From: Pseudomonadota bacterium
GTDB taxonomy: Bacteria > Pseudomonadota > Alphaproteobacteria > Rhizobiales > Hyphomicrobiaceae
Direction: 5' to 3'
Assembly: GCA_023412805.1 (NCBI GenBank)
Contig: JAEZRM010000042.1
Location: 79,941 to 143,940, forward strand
Length of the DNA: 64,000 nucleotides
Of this stretch, positions 54,301 through 62,989 are shown piece by piece (positions within the stretch are counted from its first letter, which is position 1; the number at the start of each line of letters is the position of its first letter). Under the pieces are notes generated by a model. It did no database searches and was not told the origin of the DNA. It saw only the letters and a list, made by a program, of their open reading frames with translations. Made by a program: the position numbers and the translations under genes.

Positions 54301-56795
54301 ACGTTCGTCACCTGCTCGGCGAATATGGCGAGCGTGTCGGTCATGTTGTTGATCGTATCGGCGAGTGCCGCAACTTCGCCTTTGGCCTGCACGGTCAATC
54401 GCTGGGTCAGATTGCCGTTGGCCACCGCCGTCACGACTTTCACGATACCTCGCACCTGCTCGGTCAGGTTCGAGGCCATGAAGTTGACGTTGTCGGTGAG
54501 ATCGCGCCATGTGCCGCCAGCGCCAGGCACCTCCGCCTGTCCGCCGAGATTGCCCTCTGTCCCGACTTCGCGCGCGACGCGCGTCACTTCGCCGGCGAAG
54601 GCATTGAGCTGGTCGACCATCGTATTGATGGTGTTCTTCAGCTCGAGAAGCTCCCCTTTCACGTCGACGGTGATCTTGCGATTGAGATCACCTCCGGCGA
54701 TGGCCGTCGCGACGTCGGCAATGTTCCGGACCTGGCCTGTCAAATTCGAGGCCATCGAGTTCACATTGTCGGTGAGATCCTTCCATGTTCCGGCGACGCC
54801 CGGCACTGCGGCCTGCCCGCCGAGCTTACCTTCGGTGCCGACCTCGCGAGCAACACGGCTCACTTCCGCGGCAAAGGAGCGGAGCTGATCGACCATGGTA
54901 TTGATGGTCTCTTTCAGTTCCAGGATCTCACCTCGGACATCGACCGTGATTTTCTTCGAGAGATTCCCGTTCGCGACTGCGATCGTGACCTCGGCAATGT
55001 TGCGCACCTGGCCTGTGAGATTGTTGGCCATGGAGTTCACATTGTCGGTGAGGTCTTTCCAGGTTCCCGCGACACCCGGCACTGCGGCCTGTCCGCCGAG
55101 CTTACCTTCGGTGCCGACCTCGCGCGCGACGCGCGTCACCTCGGCCGCGAAGCCATTCAGCTGATCAACCATTGTGTTGATCGTATTCTTGAGCTCCAAA
55201 ATCTCACCGCGCACATCGACGGTGATCTTCTTCGACAAGTTGCCGTTGGCGACGGCCGTCGTCACCTCGGCGATATTGCGCACCTGCCCCGTCAGGTTCG
55301 AGGCCATGAAATTGACGTTGTCGGTAAGATCTTTCCACGTACCGGCGACACCCGGCACTTCGGCCTGTCCGCCAAGTTTACCTTCGGTACCGACTTCGCG
55401 CGCGACGCGCGTCACCTCGGATGCGAAGCCGTTGAGCTGATCGACCATCGTATTGATGGTCTCTTTCAGCTCGAGAATCTCACCCTTCACATCGACCGTA
55501 ATCTTGCGCGACAAGTCACCTTGCGCCACGGCCGTCGTCACTTCGGCGATGTTTCGCACCTGGCCCGTGAGATTGTTGGCCATCGAGTTCACATTGTCGG
55601 TGAGATCCTTCCAGGTTCCCGCGACACCCGGAACTGCCGCCTGTCCGCCGAGCTTACCTTCGGTGCCGACCTCGCGCGCGACGCGCGTCACCTCGGCCGC
55701 GAAGCCATTGAGCTGATCGACCATCGTATTGATGGTCTCCTTCAGCTCGAGGATCTCACCTTTCACGTCGACCGTGATCTTGCGGGAAAGATCACCTCGT
55801 GCGACGGCCGTGGTCACCTGCGCAATGTTGCGGACCTGCGTGGTCAGGTTCGTGGCCATGGCATTGACGGAGTCGGTGAGGTCTTTCCACGTCCCGGCAA
55901 CGCCTGGCACCACGGCCTGACCGCCAAGACGTCCGTCCGTACCGACTTCGCGGGCAACACGCGTCACTTCGGAAGCAAATGCGCGCAGCTGATCCACCAT
56001 CGTGTTGATGGCGTCCTTCAGCAGCAGGATCTCGCCGCGGACATCGACCGTGATCTTCTTGGACAGGTCGCCATTGGCAACCGCAATTGTTACTTCGGCG
56101 ATATTGCGAACCTGATCGGTCAGATTGCCCGCCATCTGATTGACGGACTCGGTCAGCTCCCGCCATACGCCAGAGACGCCTTTGACCTGCGCCTGTCCAC
56201 CGAGCTTGCCCTGCGTACCCACTTCGCGCGCCACGCGCGTGACCTCGGACGAGAAGACAGAAAGCTGCTCGATCATTGCGTTCACGAGCTTCGCCGAGCG
56301 CAGAAACTCGCCCTTGAGAGCGCGGCCATCGACCTCAAGTTCCATCGACTGACCAAGATCGCCCTTGGCCACCGCACCGATCGTGCGTGAAATTTCGGTG
56401 GTTGGCCGGACGAGATCATCGAGCAGCGTATTGATGGAGTCGACCTTGGCGGCCCAGTCGCCATCCATCCCCTGCACCGGCAATCGCTGCCGGAGACGCC
56501 CTTCTCTGCCGACGGTAATGCTCAGTCGGGTCAAATCCCGCCAGATGCGCTGCTGATCACTGATGGCTCGATTGAATTCCTCCGCTATGCGTGCGTCGAG
56601 ACCCTCCCAGTCCATGGGCAGACGCGCGGACAGATCGCCCTCGCGAAATGCAATCATTGCCGACAGAATTCTGCGGGATCGCGCTTCCCTGACTCTGGTC
56701 TTTACTGATCTTGGCGGGGCTGTTGGAGCCGCGGTATCGCGCTCAGCGGTCGCGCTCTGATTTCTACGCAAACGTGGTAGTGCTGTGTCCGTCAT
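51309..56795 (-). CDS. Soluble hybrid histidine kinase with a long HAMP array and three receivers
   Basis: The 1828-residue protein has no membrane segment. A basic head (1-45) and one or two degenerate HAMP units (about 45-183) precede eight regular 92-residue HAMP repeats (184-919; consensus EVTRVAREVGTEGKLGGQ and GTWKDLTDNVN). A GAF-like domain (about 940-1090), a coiled coil, and HisKA with His1165 in MSHELRTPLNS follow, then a HATPase (GTGLGLAISKEL), and three receivers (about 1440, 1563 and 1706 onward) with phospho-acceptors in SLDISLPD, VLDMRSWD and LMDIMMPD. Repeat length and layout resemble fungal Nik1/Os-1 group III osmosensor kinases. GGTGA precedes ATG 56795. It is upstream of the HWE kinase and the lone receiver. 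Confidence 0.92.
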   Translation of the reverse strand: MTDTALPRLRRNQSATAERDTAAPTAPPRSVKTRVREARSRRILSAMIAFREGDLSARLPMDWEGLDARIAEEFNRAISDQQRIWRDLTRLSITVGREGRLRQRLPVQGMDGDWAAKVDSINTLLDDLVRPTTEISRTIGAVAKGDLGQSMELEVDGRALKGEFLRSAKLVNAMIEQLSVFSSEVTRVAREVGTQGKLGGQAQVKGVSGVWRELTESVNQMAGNLTDQVRNIAEVTIAVANGDLSKKITVDVRGEILLLKDAINTMVDQLRAFASEVTRVAREVGTDGRLGGQAVVPGVAGTWKDLTDSVNAMATNLTTQVRNIAQVTTAVARGDLSRKITVDVKGEILELKETINTMVDQLNGFAAEVTRVAREVGTEGKLGGQAAVPGVAGTWKDLTDNVNSMANNLTGQVRNIAEVTTAVAQGDLSRKITVDVKGEILELKETINTMVDQLNGFASEVTRVAREVGTEGKLGGQAEVPGVAGTWKDLTDNVNFMASNLTGQVRNIAEVTTAVANGNLSKKITVDVRGEILELKNTINTMVDQLNGFAAEVTRVAREVGTEGKLGGQAAVPGVAGTWKDLTDNVNSMANNLTGQVRNIAEVTIAVANGNLSKKITVDVRGEILELKETINTMVDQLRSFAAEVSRVAREVGTEGKLGGQAAVPGVAGTWKDLTDNVNSMASNLTGQVRNIADVATAIAGGDLNRKITVDVKGELLELKNTINTMVDQLNAFAGEVTRVAREVGTEGNLGGQAEVPGAGGTWRDLTDNVNFMASNLTEQVRGIVKVVTAVANGNLTQRLTVQAKGEVAALADTINNMTDTLAIFAEQVTNVAREVGVEGRLGGQANVPGASGTWKDLTGNVNLLAANLTSQVRAIAEVATAVTKGDLTRSIQVETRGEVAELKDNINTMISNLRETTSRNREEDWLKTNLARFTGMLQGQRELNTVGQILLSELSPLIKAYQGTIYHLDSGGGQRELHLLSSYAHRGAIIERLALGEGLAGQCALEKKRILLSDVPSEFITISSSLGEAKRISIIVLPVLFEGETKAVIELAALQPFSEADLAFLDQLTPTIGVVFNTIEATMRTEGLLTQSQQLTAELQSRQSELQVRNEELGTKARLLAEQNAEVERKNAEVEQARYALEEKAEELALTSKYKSEFLANMSHELRTPLNSILILSQQLAANASRSLSDREVEFSRNIHASGSDLLHLINDILDLSKIESGTVTVEVEEIAFSGLRDTIDRSFRHVAEAKRLPFYVDFASDLPHAIHSDPKRLQQILKNLLSNAVKFTASGHVTVRAELASAGWSNDHPVLSKAEQVAAFSVEDTGIGIAPEKQKLIFEAFQQADAGTSRKFGGTGLGLAISKELAQLLGGEIKLTSNPGEGSTFTLFVPVRYFVPENHVDVSGSSRGATAAHHQLINLPKPRVEQFDDDRNDIAKGDHVFLIIEDDSHYAQILLGMARERGFKGIVAGMGGAGLALARQLRPTAISLDISLPDMLGWTVLNQLKVDPATRHIPVQIVTLEDERRHGLAHGALSYVVKGPTTDALEAAFDRVTQFLAPRKRRLLVIEDGGVDRQSIVDILSHDDIEIGVATSGDALGALDDNPADCLVLDMRSWDNASLALLERVGRSPKWADVPVVALTDQALVAEEQAAIRAAARNLVVKDIQSPERLLDETSLFLHRVATDLPPEKQAMLRRLHTSNEVLKSRKVLVVDDDARNIFALTSLLENYEMEVLNSTNGRGAIEIVQNTPDLAIVLMDIMMPDMDGYETMRRVRAMPEHRTLPILALTAKAMKGDREKCLDAGASDYISKPVHSEQLLSLMRVWLFR
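54039..56246 (-). repeat. Eight tandem 276-base coding repeats (HAMP units)
   Basis: The unit of 92 codons recurs eight times without a gap. Units 3 to 6 are almost identical in protein and very similar in DNA; units 1, 7 and 8 are more divergent. Variation is concentrated at a few residues (Q/N after VA, N/E in the LK-TI block). Long similar blocks allow unit gain or loss by recombination. Confidence 0.9.
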
Positions 56796-56894
56796 GTTTT
56801 CACCGCGACATAAGAAAGGCCATGCATAAGGCCATGACACCCGCGGACCGGGTATTGGCACGGCTCCATTCAGGATGCGCCAGCGCGTGCAGCC

Positions 56895-56926
56895 CTGGTG
56901 GTGGCTCAGACTGGTGGTGGCTCAGA
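56895..56926. repeat. Two tandem copies of a 16-base unit
   Basis: CTGGTGGTGGCTCAGA occurs twice back to back (56895-56910 and 56911-56926) upstream of the HAMP kinase gene, overlapping the end of a possible small minus-strand gene. Confidence 0.7.
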
Positions 56927-57040
56927 TCGTCGAAGTGCCCCTCTCGAAAATGCCCAAATCATGCACGCGTACGCCTGCGCGCGTGCAAGTAGCTCCCTGC
57001 ACTCAAGGAGCTGGTCCTCGTCCAACCCGATGAAACGCAT
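56906..57040 (-). CDS. Possible 44-residue small protein
   Basis: The frame from ATG 57040, preceded by CAGGATTC, reads MRFIGLDEDQLLECRELLAR and continues with a helical, then Pro-rich end (SEPPPV). The region 56796-57206 otherwise has no gene. It lies on the same strand as, and 110 bases upstream of, the HAMP kinase. No family recognised. Confidence 0.3.
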   Translation of the reverse strand: MRFIGLDEDQLLECRELLARAQAYACMIWAFSRGALRRSEPPPV

Positions 57041-57206
57041 GAATCCTGATTTGGTTCCGCGGCAGTGCCGAAGGCCTGACGGCACCAGTTCCCGCAGGGC
57101 GAGCGGGCAATCACCGGCACTGCCTGTTCGCGACCAGGCACTTGCGCGGAACATCGCCTCCCGCCAGTGCGTTCGAGGGGAAATTACCCAATCGAGGAGT
57201 ATTGCA

Positions 57207-57437
57207 ATGGCGAGAAGTGACTTTGAGCGGGGAGACGAGGTGGCGGGGCTTGGAGATCGCCGCGTCAGCGGGGCTTTGATCGCCATTTGCTTGGCAATTG
57301 TGCTGCTCGCGATTGCGTTCTTCGCGTTCTACGAGCCGACAGGCAACACATTTACGCCCTGGCCGAAAAATGCGTCCGTTCCGCATATTCAGACACTCGT
57401 CGAGAACGCACACTCTCCGTCCGCTGCCATTATCTGA
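57207..57437 (+). CDS. Small single-span membrane protein
   Basis: The 76-residue protein has a charged cytosolic head (MARSDFERGDEVAGLGDRRV), one membrane segment (about 22-42, LIAICLAIVLLAIAFFAFY), and a polar periplasmic tail. A GAGGAG element (57194-57199) precedes ATG 57207. It is divergent from the HAMP kinase. Function unknown. Confidence 0.6.
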   Translation: MARSDFERGDEVAGLGDRRVSGALIAICLAIVLLAIAFFAFYEPTGNTFTPWPKNASVPHIQTLVENAHSPSAAII

Positions 57438-57673
57438 TGTCGGCCGCGTTCATTTGCTTTCCAGTAAGGCGAAACTGGTGGCGTGCCTCGTAGACGTGGC
57501 CGAAACACTCGTAATTTGACATCACGGATCGGCTCTCATAATTTTGCCCGGCGGTGCAAGCCGCAACCGGACCCGCGGGAAGGGCAGAGCCCACTTGCAG
57601 CTATAAGCTGACAAATTCCAACCTTTGTGCAGCCGTGTTGCGGGTCGTCGGCGCTAAATGCACGGAGGTTCCC

Positions 57674-59326
57674 ATGAAACCCCTGCCGAGCCGGCCCCAT
57701 ATCGATCAACTGAAGAAGCAGGCCAAGGGGCTGCTGGCCGACTACAAGCGTGGCGATGCCGTAGCCATCGGACGCTTCCGCCAGTCGCTACCCGCAGCCG
57801 CTGGTCGCGACGACACAGCAATCGCACAACTCCATCTGCGGCTGCGTGATGCGCACTCCTGCATCGCACGTGAATACGGCTTCGCGTCCTGGGAAGATCT
57901 CAGAATCTTCGTCGAGACGATCAACTTTTCGCACAAAGCATCTGATCCGGCGGCGCTCACAGAAGCCTTCGCACGCTTGGCCTATGCGGGTGACATCGCC
58001 GGCGGTATGAACCGCTCCCGGCCGGCCGCGGCAGCTCGATTGCTGTCGGACCATCCTGAACTTGCCGCGCAGAACCTCTGGATTGCCTGTGCCGTCGGAG
58101 ATATAGCCATCGTTCGGCGCCAGATCGAGACGGCCCCATCGTGGGTCAACGAATCCGACGGCCCGCTCGCTTTGCCTCCGCTCGTTGCGACGGCTCACTC
58201 CGGTCTGCTGCGCTTGGCGGAGTATAGAGCCCGGCTGCACGAGACGGTCGATCTGCTGCTCGCAGCAGGTGCCGATCCCAATCAATCGGTCGGCAATCGA
58301 TGGCCGCCCGCGTCGCTCGCCGCGCCATCGAAGGATCACGCGCTTTCTGCACTCTACGGCGCGGCTGGCGTGAACCACGATGTGGAGCTGACACGCAAGC
58401 TCCTCGCTGCGGGCGCTGATCCGAACGACAATGAGTCCCTGTATCACTCGCTAGAGGTGCCTGCCTGCGCACGTGCGCTTCTCGATGCCGGCGCCATCGT
58501 CACCGGCACGAACGCACTCTATCGCGCGCTCGATCTTGACGATCTCGACACCTTCCGGCTGCTCCTGTCGCACGCGATGGGTGCGCGTGAATTGAAAGAA
58601 GGGCGGCTCTTGCTGTGGGCGATCCGGCGCCGGCGATCGCCGCACCATATCGAGGCAATACTAGCAGCAGGCGTCGATCCGGCGGTCAAAACGAAGGACG
58701 GGTTCAGCGCCTATGTCCAAGCATTGCGCTATGGTTTGCCGGAAGTGGCGGAGATCCTGCAGCGAGCAGGCGTGAAAGAGACTCTCACGGACAACGATCT
58801 GTTTGTGGCCGCGTGCGCACGCGGCGACATCGACGCGGCCCGGCAGATCAAATCCCGTCGCAGCGATCTCCCGGCAGCACTGAATGAGAACCAGCTCCGA
58901 CTGTTACCCGAGTTGGCTGCAGCGGGCTGTGCCGCGCCCGTTCGGGTGATGGTCGAACTCGGTTGGCCGATTGCTGTTCGTGGCGGCGACTGGAGCGCCA
59001 GCGCGCTGAACCATGCGGTTTTTCGTGGCGACGCTGCACTCACGGAGTACCTGCTCAATAGAGGAGCCTCGTGGACCGAAGAACATGGCTTCGGTGACAA
59101 CGCGTGCGGCACATTGAGCTGGGCGTCGCTCAACGAACCGGTCGCGGATGGCGATTGGGTCGCCTGCGCGGCGGCGCTTTTAGCGCACGGCCTGCCGACG
59201 GCACAGCGCGATCCAAGTGATCCGACATGCGTTCTTATCGCCGGCAAGCGTAAGCAGTTCTCAGACGAAGTTACGGCATTCTTGCTGGGAGAGGACATCG
59301 AGCCCCCGTACGAGCAGCGTCGATAG
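57674..59326 (+). CDS. Ankyrin-repeat protein
   Basis: The 550-residue protein starts with the helical N-terminal module seen in many bacterial ankyrin proteins (HIDQLKKQAKGLLADYKRGD, ending REYGFASWEDLRIFVE). Ankyrin-type repeats follow, marked by LLLAAGADPNQ, KLLAAGADPND, ALLDAGAIV, AILAAGVDPAV and EYLLNRGASW. No signal peptide is seen. Ankyrin arrays mediate protein contacts; the partner is unknown. ATG 57674 follows GGAGG, which rules out the start at 57554. Confidence 0.85.
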   Translation: MKPLPSRPHIDQLKKQAKGLLADYKRGDAVAIGRFRQSLPAAAGRDDTAIAQLHLRLRDAHSCIAREYGFASWEDLRIFVETINFSHKASDPAALTEAFARLAYAGDIAGGMNRSRPAAAARLLSDHPELAAQNLWIACAVGDIAIVRRQIETAPSWVNESDGPLALPPLVATAHSGLLRLAEYRARLHETVDLLLAAGADPNQSVGNRWPPASLAAPSKDHALSALYGAAGVNHDVELTRKLLAAGADPNDNESLYHSLEVPACARALLDAGAIVTGTNALYRALDLDDLDTFRLLLSHAMGARELKEGRLLLWAIRRRRSPHHIEAILAAGVDPAVKTKDGFSAYVQALRYGLPEVAEILQRAGVKETLTDNDLFVAACARGDIDAARQIKSRRSDLPAALNENQLRLLPELAAAGCAAPVRVMVELGWPIAVRGGDWSASALNHAVFRGDAALTEYLLNRGASWTEEHGFGDNACGTLSWASLNEPVADGDWVACAAALLAHGLPTAQRDPSDPTCVLIAGKRKQFSDEVTAFLLGEDIEPPYEQRR

Positions 59327-59374
59327 CTGCGGCACCGACAGGACAGTATAGGGCGGCGTCATTGAGCAATGAGC

Positions 59375-61258
59375 CTACGCCGCCCACTCCTCGCCCCAGA
59401 TCTGGACGACGTGCCCAGGCGACACTTCGCGGTAGAGGCGCTGTGGCGGCACATAGTCGGCTGGCCGTACCGGGCTTTTGATCTCGTCGTTCGATACGCC
59501 GCGCTCCAGATTGCGACGGGATGGATCGGGGATCGGCACGGCCGCCATCAGCTTCTTGGTATAGGGATGCTGCGGGTTGCCGAAGATTGCCTCGCGCGGT
59601 CCGATCTCGACGATCTCACCCAGATACATGACAGCGACGCGGTGACTGACGCGTTCCACAACCGCAATGTCATGCGAGATGAACAAGTACGAAAGGCCCA
59701 TGCTCGCTTGGAGATCGAGCATCAGGTTGATCACCTGGGCCTTGATGGAGACATCGAGCGCCGAGACCGCCTCGTCCGCCACGAGGAGCTTGGGGCCGAG
59801 CGCCAACGCACGTGCAATGCAGATCCGCTGGCGTTGTCCGCCGGAGAACTCGTGCGGGTAACGGCTCGCCATATCGGGCTGCAGTCCGACACGGGTCAGC
59901 AGATCGGCCACCTTGTCATGAGCCTCCGATTTAGTCGCAACGCCCAGCGCATACAGGGGCTCTGCGATGGCACCGCCTGCCGTAATGCGCGGGTTGAGGC
60001 TTGCAAATGGATCCTGGAAGATGATCTGCATCGTCTTCCGCATCTCGCGAAGCTCGGATGCGCGCATCTCCAGCACATCCTGACCGTCAACCACCACCGA
60101 ACCGCTGTTCGGCTCGATAAGCCGCAGAATCGAACGTCCCGTCGTCGACTTACCACAGCCGGATTCACCGACGAGCGCGAGCGTCTCGCCGACCTGGACA
60201 CTGAAAGAGACGTTCTCGACGGCGTGCACGCGACCGACAACGCCTCCGAACAAGCCCGCGTTGATATTGAAGCGCGTCGTCAATCCCGAGACTTCGAGGA
60301 TCGGCCGTTGCGCCGGCTTGACCGTATCCGCGGCTTCCGTCGGCACGTCCGACAGCCCTGTTTCCTTATCGACGACGGGAAAACGCATCGGCCGCGGGCG
60401 CCCTTCCATCGATCCGAGCACGGGAACGGCCGATAGCAGTGCACGCGTATAGGGATGCTGCGCGCCCGCGAATATCTGCTCTGTCGCGCCGGTCTCGACG
60501 ACGTTACCATTCAGCATCACGATCGTCCGGTCCGCGATCTCAGCGACGACGCCCATGTCGTGCGTAATGAAGAGGACAGACATGCCCTCCTCTTTCTGCA
60601 GCTCCTTCAAAAGCTCGAGAATCTGCGCCTGGATCGTGACATCCAACGCCGTCGTCGGCTCATCGGCGATGAGCAGTCTCGGTTTGCACGCAAGCGCCAT
60701 CGCGATCATCACACGCTGGCGCATACCACCGGAGAAATTGTGCGGATACTCGTGGAAGCGCGTCTTGGCCGCGGGAATGCGAACGCGCTCAAGGAGGCGC
60801 ACCGTCTCGGCCTCGGCTGCTTGCCGCGTCATGTCCTTATGGCAAAGCAGTGCTTCCGCAATCTGGAAACCCACCGTCAGCACCGGATTGAGGCAGGTCA
60901 TCGGCTCCTGGAAGATCATGGCGATCTGATTGCCGCGGACATGGCGCATCTCATTGTCCGAGAGCGCCGTCAGCTCCTTACCATCCAGGCGGATGCTGCC
61001 CTCTACCCGACCGTTGATCTCCGGAATGAGCCGCATGACGGAAAGAGCCGTGACACTCTTTCCCGAGCCGGATTCACCGACAACAGCGACCGTCTCGCGT
61101 GGCGCGATCTCGAAGGATACGTCGCGAACCACGGGGTTCCACACACGGTCGCGAAGGAAGGACGTCGTGAGATTCGAAACAGACAGAATGGGCGCATCGA
61201 CATTCTTGCCCGGCTGCGCACCATTCATCGCTTCGGATCGGGATTGCAGCGCGCTCAT
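59375..61258 (-). CDS. Peptide-type ABC transporter, fused DppD-DppF ATPase
   Basis: The 627-residue protein has two ABC domains. The first has Walker A GESGSGKS, signature FSGGMRQR and Walker B LLIADEPTTALD; the second has GESGCGKS, FSGGQRQR and LLVADEAVSALD. In the second Walker B an Ala replaces the usual Pro. The layout is that of GsiA-like ATPases that drive uptake of peptides, glutathione or nickel complexes. ATG 61258 follows CGAGGT and overlaps the stop of the gene upstream by four bases. The cognate permeases are not in the window. Confidence 0.9.
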   Translation of the reverse strand: MSALQSRSEAMNGAQPGKNVDAPILSVSNLTTSFLRDRVWNPVVRDVSFEIAPRETVAVVGESGSGKSVTALSVMRLIPEINGRVEGSIRLDGKELTALSDNEMRHVRGNQIAMIFQEPMTCLNPVLTVGFQIAEALLCHKDMTRQAAEAETVRLLERVRIPAAKTRFHEYPHNFSGGMRQRVMIAMALACKPRLLIADEPTTALDVTIQAQILELLKELQKEEGMSVLFITHDMGVVAEIADRTIVMLNGNVVETGATEQIFAGAQHPYTRALLSAVPVLGSMEGRPRPMRFPVVDKETGLSDVPTEAADTVKPAQRPILEVSGLTTRFNINAGLFGGVVGRVHAVENVSFSVQVGETLALVGESGCGKSTTGRSILRLIEPNSGSVVVDGQDVLEMRASELREMRKTMQIIFQDPFASLNPRITAGGAIAEPLYALGVATKSEAHDKVADLLTRVGLQPDMASRYPHEFSGGQRQRICIARALALGPKLLVADEAVSALDVSIKAQVINLMLDLQASMGLSYLFISHDIAVVERVSHRVAVMYLGEIVEIGPREAIFGNPQHPYTKKLMAAVPIPDPSRRNLERGVSNDEIKSPVRPADYVPPQRLYREVSPGHVVQIWGEEWAA

Positions 61259-61791
61259 GACTGATACCTCGTTCTTTTTGACTGATTTCCGCCCAGCGTA
61301 TCCAACTGCGCGACAAGCTCGCTCGCCGCGAGCACGACACAGACCACCATGCCCTCACCGACGAGATCGCAGGCCCAGTCCGTGAGAGCAGCGCCGTCCG
61401 ATTTGCGTGCGGCTCTCAGGAGCTCGAGAATTGCCAGCTCCTCACTGCAGAGATGGCGGCTGCACACGGGACAGTCGGCCGGCATGAACGCGAAGTCGCG
61501 CGTTCGCTCCGCGCGAATGGCGTGCAGAAGCGCCGTGATGTTGCTGACAAGAGCTGAGCCATCCGCCTCGCCCAGCTCTCGCTCTGCGAGCTGATGTGCG
61601 ATTCTCGCGCCGTGTGCGGTATTGGCCGCTAGACTCTCGCAAATATAGCGAAGCAGCGTCAGGCATAGCTGCTCCCGGACATCGAGTTGCATGGCCTCGA
61701 TGGGCGGCAGATCACGGGTTCGGTGATGGCAGGTGCCTTCGAGTACCTCACCGTCCGACGTCACGACCTGAAGATAGCGGCGCTCACTCAT
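61255..61791 (-). CDS. Hypothetical Cys-motif protein coupled to the ABC ATPase gene
   Basis: The 178-residue protein has no signal peptide. A C-x2-C-x4-C motif (CPVCSRHLC, Cys107, 110, 115) suggests a metal site, with further Cys at 21, 43 and 51. The rest is largely helical (REQLCLTLLRYICESLAANT, then VVCVVLAASELVAQL). I do not recognise the family. Its stop overlaps the ATPase start, so both are translated together; it may regulate or assist that transporter. ATG 61791 is preceded by a weak GGGCTG. Confidence 0.7.
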   Translation of the reverse strand: MSERRYLQVVTSDGEVLEGTCHHRTRDLPPIEAMQLDVREQLCLTLLRYICESLAANTAHGARIAHQLAERELGEADGSALVSNITALLHAIRAERTRDFAFMPADCPVCSRHLCSEELAILELLRAARKSDGAALTDWACDLVGEGMVVCVVLAASELVAQLDTLGGNQSKRTRYQS

Positions 61792-61863
61792 GTAGTTGCA
61801 GCCCGATTGCGTTACCGCTGGAGCGCCGGCAACGGCGCATCGGACCATAGATTATTCTTTACC

Positions 61864-61876
61864 ACTTGAGTCAAGT
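61864..61876. promoter_or_regulatory. Palindromic operator candidate (MarR-type)
   Basis: ACTTGA-G-TCAAGT is a perfect 13-base palindrome in an AT-rich stretch about 75 bases upstream of the Cys-motif gene. Its form resembles sites of MarR-family repressors. No regulator gene for it is in the window. Confidence 0.5.
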
Positions 61877-61951
61877 TTAAATATGCTAGCCTCGCTATGC
61901 GTGGGTGCTCACGTGAGCCGACATCTCCGCAGGAAACCTTCGCAGCACCAG

Positions 61952-62989
61952 CTATCTGCTCGGTGACGTGTGAAGGTGACAGGCGACGGCGCGCCCCTGG
62001 CTCAGGTCTGTAAGTTGTGGATCGATCGTCTTGCACACGGGCATGGCCGAAGGGCAGCGCGTGTGAAAGCGGCATCCGGGCGGCGGCCTCAATGCACTCG
62101 GCACCTCGCCGCTCACGATCATGCGCGGACGGGCGGCCTCGACTTCCGGATCGGCAACGGGAACAGCCGCAAGCAGAGCCTGCGTGTAAGGGTGAAGCGG
62201 ACTTGCATACAGCTCATCACGCCGCGCGATCTCGACGATCCGGCCAAGATACATGACGGCGATACGATCCGAGATGTGGCGGACGACTGCGAGGTCGTGG
62301 GCAATAAAAAGATAGGTGAGACCCAACCGCTCCTGAAGATCCATGAACAGATTGACGACCTGCGCCTGGATGGAGACATCGAGGGCGGAGACCGGCTCAT
62401 CGCATACGATCAGTGTTGGTTCGAGTGCCAGCGCGCGCGCAATGCCGATGCGCTGGCGCTGGCCGCCGGAGAATTCGTGCGGATAGCGATCCGCCATGTC
62501 GGGCAGAAGACCGACGAGCCGCAACAGCTCGTCGACGCGGGCGCGCGCTGCACCGCGATCATTGGCGAGACCGTGAACTTCCAACGGCTCCAGGATGATG
62601 TCGCGCACGGTCATGCGCGGATTGAGCGAGCCGTACGGATCCTGATAGACCATCTGCATGCGCCGGCGGACAGCGTGCATGGCCGTAGCATCATGCTGGG
62701 CGATATCAGCGCCCTCGAACAGGATACGGCCCGCGGTGGGCGCGAGCATGCGGAGCACGGCAAGACCGGTCGTCGACTTGCCGCAGCCGGACTCGCCGAC
62801 GAGCCCGAGTGTCTCACCGCGCTCGAGTGCAAACGACACCCCATCGACGGCCTTCACAGTCGCGATCTCGCGCTTGAAGATCACGCCGCTCATGATCGGA
62901 AAGTGCACCTTGAGGTCACTGACGCGGAGCACCTCGTTGTTGCCATTTGTACCGGCTTTGGCCGGCGCTTCACGGGTCGAGGTTTGCAT
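61952..62989 (-). CDS. Oligopeptide-type ABC transporter ATPase OppF/DppF
   Basis: The 345-residue ATPase has Walker A GESGCGKS, signature FSGGQRQR, Walker B LIVCDEPVSALD, and the C-terminal oligopeptide-binding extension PPGCRFHTRCPSAMPVC. It pairs with the DppD-type ATPase gene it overlaps by 20 bases. ATG 62989 was chosen because the family region (LRVSDLKVHFPI) follows closely. Confidence 0.9.
   Translation of the reverse strand: MQTSTREAPAKAGTNGNNEVLRVSDLKVHFPIMSGVIFKREIATVKAVDGVSFALERGETLGLVGESGCGKSTTGLAVLRMLAPTAGRILFEGADIAQHDATAMHAVRRRMQMVYQDPYGSLNPRMTVRDIILEPLEVHGLANDRGAARARVDELLRLVGLLPDMADRYPHEFSGGQRQRIGIARALALEPTLIVCDEPVSALDVSIQAQVVNLFMDLQERLGLTYLFIAHDLAVVRHISDRIAVMYLGRIVEIARRDELYASPLHPYTQALLAAVPVADPEVEAARPRMIVSGEVPSALRPPPGCRFHTRCPSAMPVCKTIDPQLTDLSQGRAVACHLHTSPSR

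Noticed and set aside
54039..56246. Tandem repeats considered as a CRISPR array or satellite
   Set aside because: The 276-base unit is in frame with a kinase gene and translates to HAMP domains; there are no spacers.
54187..56390. Several plus-strand frames made of repeated segments opposite the HAMP array
   Set aside because: They repeat only because the minus-strand HAMP units repeat; none has an independent start signal or domain.
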